A stretch of DNA of 9,612 nt from contig CAJZJY010000038.1 of NCBI GenBank assembly GCA_916050055.1, positions 1-9,612 of the forward strand, in the 5' to 3' direction. Each line of letters starts with the position of its first letter. Within the stretch, counting starts at the first letter, position 1. Made by a program: the position numbers and the translations under genes. Below are positions 4,428-9,612 of the stretch, one piece after another. Source of the DNA: an uncultured Streptococcus sp. GTDB taxonomy: Bacteria; Bacillota; Bacilli; Lactobacillales; Aerococcaceae. The notes beneath the pieces are model-generated. The model saw nothing but the letters and a program-made list of their open reading frames with translations, was not told the DNA's origin and did not search any database.

Positions 4428-6572
4428 ATGAAAAATCATAGTTTCCAAGAAGAAGTGCAGCACTTAGAAATCGTGCAAGACTTAATGGAACAAAAAGTGG
4501 CGATCGAGAAAAACCGATTGCAAGAGCGCGACCTGGATATCGCTAGACAAGATACCATTCAGTATGGAGTACAACAATTAGAAAACCAATTGGAATCTCC
4601 ATACTTTGGAAGAATTGACGTTCAATTTGAAAAAGACGAGAGAGTTGAGAAGATGTACATCGGACCTGCAACTTTCTTTGACGAAGACGACAATGTGCAA
4701 GTGTATGACTGGCGAGCTCCAATCGCAAGCCTATTTTACGAAGGAACATTAGGAGAGCTTCAATACGAAACACCAAATGGCTTCGAGAAAGCTCAGGCCT
4801 TCTTAAAACGCGATATCGTCATCCGTAAGGGTGAATTAAAATCTGTTTATGACATTGAAAATGAAGAATCATTATTGATGGATGCCTTAAGCGCACCAAC
4901 AAACCGTGACGGACACCTAGAAGGAATCACGGCGACGATTCAAAAAGAACAAAATGAAATTATTCGTTTAAATCCAAAAGACTGGTTCATCGTGAATGGA
5001 TGTGCCGGAAGTGGGAAGACAACGATTTTACTACAACGCATTGCGTACTTGATGTACCAAGCAAAAGACAAGCGTATGAGTGATATGCTTCTGTTGTCGC
5101 GTAACCAATTGTTTGCCAAATACGTTTCACATGTGATTCCAAGCTTAACGGGAAGTGAGCTGTACCAACAAACATTAGCGCAACATACCATCGAGCTCTA
5201 TCGTAAAATGTATTTGCATAAAACAACGACGCTTAGCCAAGTGCCAACGCGCAAAGTGTACTTGACAGACAGCGAGTGGATTGCGCTTGTACACCGTAAT
5301 ATCGAAGGCTTATCGGCGAAAGATTTACCATACCGTGCTATCGGAATTAAAGGGCAAGCCGTATTTACGATGAAAGACTATCAAAAACTCGTCGAAAGCG
5401 TGAATACAGCACTGCCGGTGCAACAACAATTAACGCAAATGCAAACCGTGCTAGAGCGTACGTTGAAACGCCGTCTCACGAAGTTCTTTATGTCTGAAAA
5501 GGCAAAAGCGGTCTATGAATCAATGAACGCGATGCAAATCGAAGTGTTGATGAAAGACGTGGAGACAAAGAGCGAGACAGAGTACTACCAAGCGCTTGGA
5601 CAAAAAGTGTTCGAGAAGGAAGTACAAGAAGTAACGCAACAAGTGGAAATGTTCGCATTTGTGGATATTGCTGCTCTTGTGGTGAAATGGATGCCCGAAG
5701 CAAAAGCACGTCGCCAAGAACTTGGTAAGACGGACAACGCGCCACTTCCATTGAAGAAGATTGAAGGCAGCCGCATGCAAGTTACTGCAGAAGGAATCCG
5801 TCTGTTGCAATATGTCGCAACACGCGTGACGCCAGTTCGTGACTATACAGGCTTCAGCCACCTCTTCATCGACGAAGTGCAAGACGTGTCACTCTTATGG
5901 CTTGGAACATTATCCAACTATTATTTCCGTGCGAAATTCACGGTAGTGGGAGATACCTTCCAATCGTTCTCAACGGCTACAACGATTTTCACATTGGAAA
6001 AACGACACCCAGAACTCGTGGACTTGATTTTTGCAAACCGTTCGTTAACGTACCGCAACTTAGCGATTAGTTACCGTTGTACGGCGCAAATTTCACGTTT
6101 TGCTAACGGCATTCTAAACTGGCCGCTGGATAAAAATGTGTTCCCACGTTCAGGGGCAGATGTGTCTGTATACTTAGAACAAGAAGGCCAAGAAATGGCG
6201 CGCTTAAACACGTTACTAGAAGAAAGTCCAAAAGGCTACCATACGACAGCAATTCTTTGTCGTACGATGGACGAGGCCAAAGCGTTGTACCAACAGCTCG
6301 ACCAAGACGACATTGCACTTCTAGAAGACAGCAGCGAGTCGCTTGGCAGCCGCTTCGTGTTAACGACGATTCAAGTAGCCAAAGGGATGGAGTTCGACGA
6401 AGTGATCATTTGGAACGCGACAGATGAAGCGTACCATACGATGAAAGAACAGATGATGCTGTACACCACATGTACACGTGCAAAACACCAGCTCTCACTC
6501 ATCACTCAAGCAGGCAAAGAGAGCCGCTTTATCAAGAATTCGAAAGCACCGATGAAACGAATCGGGCAGTAG
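4428..6572 (+). CDS. helD: RNA polymerase recycling motor HelD (UvrD/Rep-like superfamily 1)
   Basis: HelD uses ATP to release RNA polymerase from stalled or terminated complexes, prying the enzyme open with arms that enter its channels. The 714-residue product shows SPYFGRIDV (56-64), then YIGPATFF and DWRAPIASLFYEG, segments that separate HelD from repair helicases. ATPase motifs follow in order: Walker A GCAGSGKT (191-198), Walker B FIDEVQD (Asp482, Glu483), VGDTFQ (507-512), SYRCTAQI (Tyr549, Arg550), AKGMEFD (651-657) and TCTRAKHQ (Arg684). I set the start at 4428, after GGAGGGAG; the frame is open upstream but runs through the SRP RNA and its terminator, which cannot be coding. The N-terminal coiled-coil arm before SPYFGRID is about 55 residues, shorter than I recall for Bacillus subtilis HelD. 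No clear promoter is seen after the ffs terminator, so read-through from ffs is possible. Confidence 0.92.
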   Translation: MKNHSFQEEVQHLEIVQDLMEQKVAIEKNRLQERDLDIARQDTIQYGVQQLENQLESPYFGRIDVQFEKDERVEKMYIGPATFFDEDDNVQVYDWRAPIASLFYEGTLGELQYETPNGFEKAQAFLKRDIVIRKGELKSVYDIENEESLLMDALSAPTNRDGHLEGITATIQKEQNEIIRLNPKDWFIVNGCAGSGKTTILLQRIAYLMYQAKDKRMSDMLLLSRNQLFAKYVSHVIPSLTGSELYQQTLAQHTIELYRKMYLHKTTTLSQVPTRKVYLTDSEWIALVHRNIEGLSAKDLPYRAIGIKGQAVFTMKDYQKLVESVNTALPVQQQLTQMQTVLERTLKRRLTKFFMSEKAKAVYESMNAMQIEVLMKDVETKSETEYYQALGQKVFEKEVQEVTQQVEMFAFVDIAALVVKWMPEAKARRQELGKTDNAPLPLKKIEGSRMQVTAEGIRLLQYVATRVTPVRDYTGFSHLFIDEVQDVSLLWLGTLSNYYFRAKFTVVGDTFQSFSTATTIFTLEKRHPELVDLIFANRSLTYRNLAISYRCTAQISRFANGILNWPLDKNVFPRSGADVSVYLEQEGQEMARLNTLLEESPKGYHTTAILCRTMDEAKALYQQLDQDDIALLEDSSESLGSRFVLTTIQVAKGMEFDEVIIWNATDEAYHTMKEQMMLYTTCTRAKHQLSLITQAGKESRFIKNSKAPMKRIGQ

Positions 6573-6634
6573 AATTTTTAGCAAATCTATACTAGAATAG
6601 AACTGTAAAATTTTGAAAAAGGCAGGGAAGTAAA

Positions 6635-8359
6635 ATGGCTTATCAAGCATTATATCGAAAATGGCGTCCTCAAACGTTCGATGATATGGTCGGGCAAAGT
6701 GCGGTCACGCATACATTGAAGAACGCGATTAGCAATCACAAAACGAGTCATGCTTACTTATTTACAGGACCTCGTGGGACAGGAAAAACGAGTGCCGCGA
6801 AGGTGTTTGCAAAGGCCATTAACTGTCCAAATCAAACAAATGGTGAGCCGTGTAACGAATGTGACATCTGTAAAGGAATCACGAACGGAACGATTGGCGA
6901 TGTCATCGAAATCGATGCTGCCAGCAACAATGGTGTCGAAGAAATCCGTGATATTCGTGACAAGGCGCGTTATGCACCAACGCAAGCCGAATACAAAATT
7001 TATATTATCGACGAAGTGCATATGCTCTCAACAGGAGCCTTCAACGCACTGTTAAAAACCTTAGAAGAACCGCCTCAAAAGGTCATCTTCATTCTCGCAA
7101 CGACGGAACCGCATAAGATTCCAGCGACGATTATCTCGCGTACGCAACGCTTTGACTTTAGACGCATTACGTCGCAAGAAATTATCGACCGCTTGGCATA
7201 TATCCTTGGCCAAGAAGGAACCCCGTACGAAGCGGATGCCTTAAGCGTGGTGGCAAGATGTGCCAACGGTGGGATGCGTGATGCCTTGAGTTTACTCGAC
7301 CAGATGATTTCATTTGGCGACGGCAAGGTGACGCTAGACGAAGCGATTCAAGTGTCGGGAAGTCTGACAGACGACTTGATGATTGATTTCGTGAAAGACT
7401 TACAAGAAACGAAGGCTGAAGAAGCCCTTGAAAAATTACAACAACTCTTCAAAATCGGGAAAGAAGCTAGCCGACTTGTGGAAGAATGGTTGGAATTTGC
7501 TAGAGACCTCCTCATCGCGAAACAAAGTGGCGAGGCAATCGGTCGTAGCGAGCGATTCCTTCAATTCAAAGACGAAGTGGAACCGGAATTCTTATACCGC
7601 TTTGTAGAGGCGTTAAATCAAACGCAACAAGAAATGCGCTTCACGACAAAACCAACGATTTCGCTGGAAGTGTTGACGATTAAAATGGCGCAACCTTACA
7701 CATTGACGCCAAGAACCAGTTCTGGTGCACCGGCAATGCCAAGTAGCGAAGAAGTGCAACAGTTGCAGCAACAAATCGCGCAAATGCAGCAGCAAATGAA
7801 CGCATTGTTACAAGGTGCCGTACCTCAAGCGCAACAAGCACCAAAAACGCAGGCACCAAGACCGACGCGTGCGGCCTTTAAGCCAAATACGACGGCCATC
7901 CAAAAAATCTTGACGGAAGCAACCCGCGAAGACTTGTTGAAGGTACGCGACTTGTGGGGCGACTTACTCAGTTGCTTGAACCCGCAAGAACAAGCGCTGT
8001 TGAGCCAATCAACGGTGAATGCGGCGGGTCCAAATGGATTCGTCCTCGGATTTGCGTACGACCACTTGTGTGACATTTCAGAAACAAGACCAGGATTCCG
8101 TGAGGTCATCCAAGAACATCTGGAACGCCTCGGTGGCTACAGTGGGACGTTCGTGGCAGTGACACAACATCAATGGCCACAAATTCGTGCGGATTTCTTA
8201 CAAGAACGCAAGAAGAACCAAGAAGAGGAAGCTGTTTCCATCGTGACGGAAGAACCGGCCGTGGAAGATTCCCTCACACCAGAAGAACAAGCATTTGAAC
8301 AAAAAGTAAACGACACGATTGAACTCTTCGGGGAAGACATCGTGCAAATCGAAGAATAG
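6635..8359 (+). CDS. dnaX: DNA polymerase III subunit gamma/tau
   Basis: DnaX is the ATPase of the clamp loader that places the beta sliding clamp on DNA and tethers the polymerase and helicase at the fork. The 574-residue product has an AAA+ domain with Walker A GPRGTGKT (45-52, Lys51), zinc ligands Cys64, Cys73, Cys76 and Cys79, Walker B IIDEVH (124-129), sensor 1 ATTEPHK, and the SRT arginine finger (Arg169). A lid and collar domain follow to about residue 345, then a Gln/Pro-rich linker with [14 protein letters not shown], and a C-terminal tau-type region. The start has AGGGAAG at 6624-6630. I see no X XXY YYZ slippery heptamer in frame in the linker, so a shorter gamma form by frameshifting is not indicated. 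The 62-base gap after helD has TATACT and TAGAAT -10-like sequences near 6588-6598 without a matching -35. Confidence 0.97.
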   Translation: MAYQALYRKWRPQTFDDMVGQSAVTHTLKNAISNHKTSHAYLFTGPRGTGKTSAAKVFAKAINCPNQTNGEPCNECDICKGITNGTIGDVIEIDAASNNGVEEIRDIRDKARYAPTQAEYKIYIIDEVHMLSTGAFNALLKTLEEPPQKVIFILATTEPHKIPATIISRTQRFDFRRITSQEIIDRLAYILGQEGTPYEADALSVVARCANGGMRDALSLLDQMISFGDGKVTLDEAIQVSGSLTDDLMIDFVKDLQETKAEEALEKLQQLFKIGKEASRLVEEWLEFARDLLIAKQSGEAIGRSERFLQFKDEVEPEFLYRFVEALNQTQQEMRFTTKPTISLEVLTIKMAQPYTLTPRTSSGAPAMPSSEEVQQLQQQIAQMQQQMNALLQGAVPQAQQAPKTQAPRPTRAAFKPNTTAIQKILTEATREDLLKVRDLWGDLLSCLNPQEQALLSQSTVNAAGPNGFVLGFAYDHLCDISETRPGFREVIQEHLERLGGYSGTFVAVTQHQWPQIRADFLQERKKNQEEEAVSIVTEEPAVEDSLTPEEQAFEQKVNDTIELFGEDIVQIEE

Positions 8360-8376
8360 AGACGGAGGAATTAAAT

Positions 8377-8694
8377 ATGCGTGGAATGGGAAATATGCAA
8401 GGCATGATGAAACAAATGCAAAAATTGCAAAAACAAATGGCGCAAGCTCAAGAAGAATTAAACCAAACAGAATACACAGGAACTTCTCAAAGTGATTTAG
8501 TAAAAGTGACTGTAAACGGCAAACGCCAAGTCTTAAACGTGGAAATTAAACCAGAAGCGGTGGATCCAGACGATGTAGAATTATTACAAGACTTAGTGTT
8601 AATGGCGACAAATGATGCGTTAACGCAAGCAGAAAAAGCCAACGACCAAACAATGGGTCAATTCACAAAAGGATTAAACATCCCAGGATTTTAA
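8377..8694 (+). CDS. ybaB: YbaB/EbfC-family nucleoid-associated protein
   Basis: YbaB/EbfC proteins are small dimeric DNA-binding proteins of the nucleoid, nearly always encoded between dnaX and recR. The 105-residue product has the family length, a Met/Gln-rich N-terminal helix ([20 protein letters not shown]), a central beta region with [19 protein letters not shown], and the [20 protein letters not shown] helix that is the most conserved part of the family. The ATG at 8377 has GGAGGA at 8364-8369. It begins 17 bases after dnaX and ends 18 bases before recR, so all three genes are probably one operon. The exact physiological role in Gram-positive bacteria is not settled. Confidence 0.95.
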   Translation: MRGMGNMQGMMKQMQKLQKQMAQAQEELNQTEYTGTSQSDLVKVTVNGKRQVLNVEIKPEAVDPDDVELLQDLVLMATNDALTQAEKANDQTMGQFTKGLNIPGF

Positions 8695-8712
8695 TCGATT
8701 GGAGGTTTGAGC

Positions 8713-9309
8713 ATGCATTATCCAGAACCGATTGCACGATTGATGGATAGCTTTATGAAGCTGCCGGGAATTGGTGCGAAGACGGCTGCACGACTTGCCT
8801 TCTTCTGCATGGATATGCGTGAAGAAGACGTCTTAAATTTTGCGAATTCGCTCATCAGCTGCAAGCGTGACCTGCATATGTGTTCCGTTTGTGGAAATGT
8901 GACGCAAGAAGATCCGTGCGAAATTTGTGCGGATACTACGCGTGACCGTACGAAGATTCTTGTGGTGGAAGACGCCCGAGATGTGATGAGTATGGAGCGA
9001 ATGAAGGAATATAAAGGGCTCTATCATGTGCTTCACGGGGTGTTGTCTCCGCTGGAAGGGACGGGGCCGGATGATATTAATATTACGTCGTTGATTACGA
9101 GGTTGCAGGACCCGGAAGTCCAGGAGGTTATCATCGCGACTAATGCGACAGCGGAAGGTGAAGCGACTGCCATGTACTTGTCACGTCTCATCAAGCCAGC
9201 TGGCATTAAAGTAACGCGTCTGGCTCATGGGCTAGCGGTCGGCAGCGACATCGAATACGCAGACGAAATGACTCTCTTCCGTGCCATCGAAGGACGAAGA
9301 GAATTGTAA
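8713..9309 (+). CDS. recR: Recombination mediator protein RecR
   Basis: RecR, with RecO and RecF, loads RecA on single-stranded DNA coated with SSB at gaps and stalled forks. The 198-residue product has the expected length and domain order: helix-hairpin-helix LPGIGAKTA (17-25), a four-Cys zinc motif (Cys57, Cys60, Cys69, Cys72), a Toprim domain from about 81 to 174 starting [10 protein letters not shown], and the C-terminal [16 protein letters not shown] segment. The ATG at 8713 has GGAGG at 8701-8705 and gives the usual MxYPEPI start; a TTG at 8707 in the same frame is too close to the ribosome site. It closes the dnaX-ybaB-recR operon. The stop codon overlaps the first bases of the long inverted repeat that follows. 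Confidence 0.97.
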   Translation: MHYPEPIARLMDSFMKLPGIGAKTAARLAFFCMDMREEDVLNFANSLISCKRDLHMCSVCGNVTQEDPCEICADTTRDRTKILVVEDARDVMSMERMKEYKGLYHVLHGVLSPLEGTGPDDINITSLITRLQDPEVQEVIIATNATAEGEATAMYLSRLIKPAGIKVTRLAHGLAVGSDIEYADEMTLFRAIEGRREL

Positions 9310-9573
9310 TAAAATCTATTGATTCAATGAAAATGATGGTTAAGACGTTGTCTTAAATCGCCCTCTGGGGACATCTTCATAGTGATGATAGTAAAGGCAT
9401 CGGATTGAGCCTAGGTCTCAATCCTACCAAGCCTCAAAGAGCCACAGGAGAATAAATTCTCTTGTGGCTCTATTTCGCATTGGTTGCTTTCTCTTTACTA
9501 TTCTCACTATAGAGTCCCCGAGGGCTTTTTTAAGCCAACGATACGGCTTTGAATCAATAGATTTTATTTTTTT
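9308..9573 (+). repeat. Rod-like element after recR with 20-bp terminal inverted repeats and two T-tracts
   Basis: The outer arms AATAAAATCTATTGATTCAA (9308-9327) and its exact reverse complement (9549-9568) pair over 20 bp, followed by T residues to 9573. Inside, GCCCTC and GGGGA (9360-9371) pair with TCCCCGAGGGC (9515-9525), followed by TTTTTT at 9526-9531; ATAGTGA (9380-9386) pairs with TCACTAT (9504-9510); TAGTAAAG (9389-9396) pairs with CTTTACTA (9493-9500). Local hairpins lie at 9340-9356, 9402-9424, 9438-9471 and 9532-9549. I find no convincing open reading frame or promoter inside. It could be a MITE-like mobile repeat, a structured RNA (a 6S-like rod at 9360-9531 is one option), or a very large terminator of the recR operon. 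This entry accounts for most of the geneless stretch after recR. Confidence 0.65.
9438..9471 (+). terminator. Strong hairpin within the post-recR element, possible weak terminator
   Basis: AGAGCCACAGGAGAA (9438-9452) pairs with TTCTCTTGTGGCTCT (9457-9471) over 15 bp with one G-U pair and a TAAA loop. It is followed only by ATTTCG, so termination would be inefficient; it may instead be the apical stem of the larger rod. Confidence 0.5.
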
Positions 9574-9612
9574 CGATGGGACGGGGGAGAGTGCGTTTCG
9601 ATGGGATGCGGG
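9571..9612. repeat. G-rich tandem repeat, period 25, cut by the window edge
   Basis: TTTCGATGGGA occurs at 9571-9581 and again at 9596-9606, exactly 25 bases apart, and the intervening bases are G-rich. Only one full unit and part of a second are inside the window, so copy number is unknown. The base composition differs sharply from the AT-rich sequence just before it. Confidence 0.5.

Noticed and set aside
7880..7910. Possible programmed frameshift in the dnaX linker (run of six A near 7896)
   Set aside because: The A run is not in the X XXY YYZ frame and no downstream stem or upstream ribosome-like stimulator is evident.
1..9612. CRISPR array, IS transposase, prophage, toxin-antitoxin or defence island
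   Set aside because: No regularly spaced repeats of CRISPR form, no transposase or integrase motifs, and all large reading frames are accounted for by housekeeping or membrane proteins.

Overview
The window looks like a chromosomal segment of a low-to-moderate-GC Gram-positive coccus or rod, most likely of the order Lactobacillales (Carnobacteriaceae/Aerococcaceae-like, an inference). The grounds are strong GGAGG-type ribosome sites, many intrinsic hairpin terminators, a short SRP RNA without an Alu domain, and the conserved block tadA ... ffs ... dnaX-ybaB-recR that is typical of Firmicutes. I cannot name the species. All identified genes are on the + strand.

Layout. (1) 1-2106 is an operon-like run: the 3' two thirds of a low-molecular-weight protein tyrosine phosphatase, a 431-residue multi-pass membrane protein with a soluble C-terminal domain, and tadA (tRNA adenosine deaminase), closed by a terminator that overlaps the end of tadA. 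(2) 2107-3733 holds three short, apparently single-gene units encoding membrane proteins: a SemiSWEET sugar transporter, a six-helix protein of unknown function and a 74-residue two-helix protein. The first two have good sigma-A-type promoters, the third a poor one, and each has its own terminator. Related intergenic repeats sit between the units. (3) 3734-4250 is non-coding and consists mainly of a degenerate inverted duplication of the region upstream of ffs. (4) 4221-4392 is the ffs unit (SRP RNA) with promoter and terminator. (5) 4428-6572 is a HelD-type RNA polymerase recycling helicase. (6) 6635-9309 is dnaX-ybaB-recR (replication clamp loader, nucleoid-associated protein, recombination mediator). 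(7) 9308-9573 is a long rod-like inverted repeat after recR, followed at the window edge by a G-rich tandem repeat.

The coding part is mostly housekeeping: tRNA modification, protein targeting, transcription recycling, replication and repair. The less ordinary content is non-coding. A core repeat of about 40 bp occurs four times between 2522 and 4061. An inverted, decayed copy of the ffs upstream region reaches into the first bases of the SRP RNA gene. A 265-bp element after recR folds along almost its whole length and carries two T-tracts. The membrane protein at 298-1593 joins a helix-rich N-terminus to a domain with a possible His/Cys pair and may be an uncharacterised fusion. No phage, IS transposase, CRISPR array, toxin-antitoxin pair or recognisable defence system is visible.
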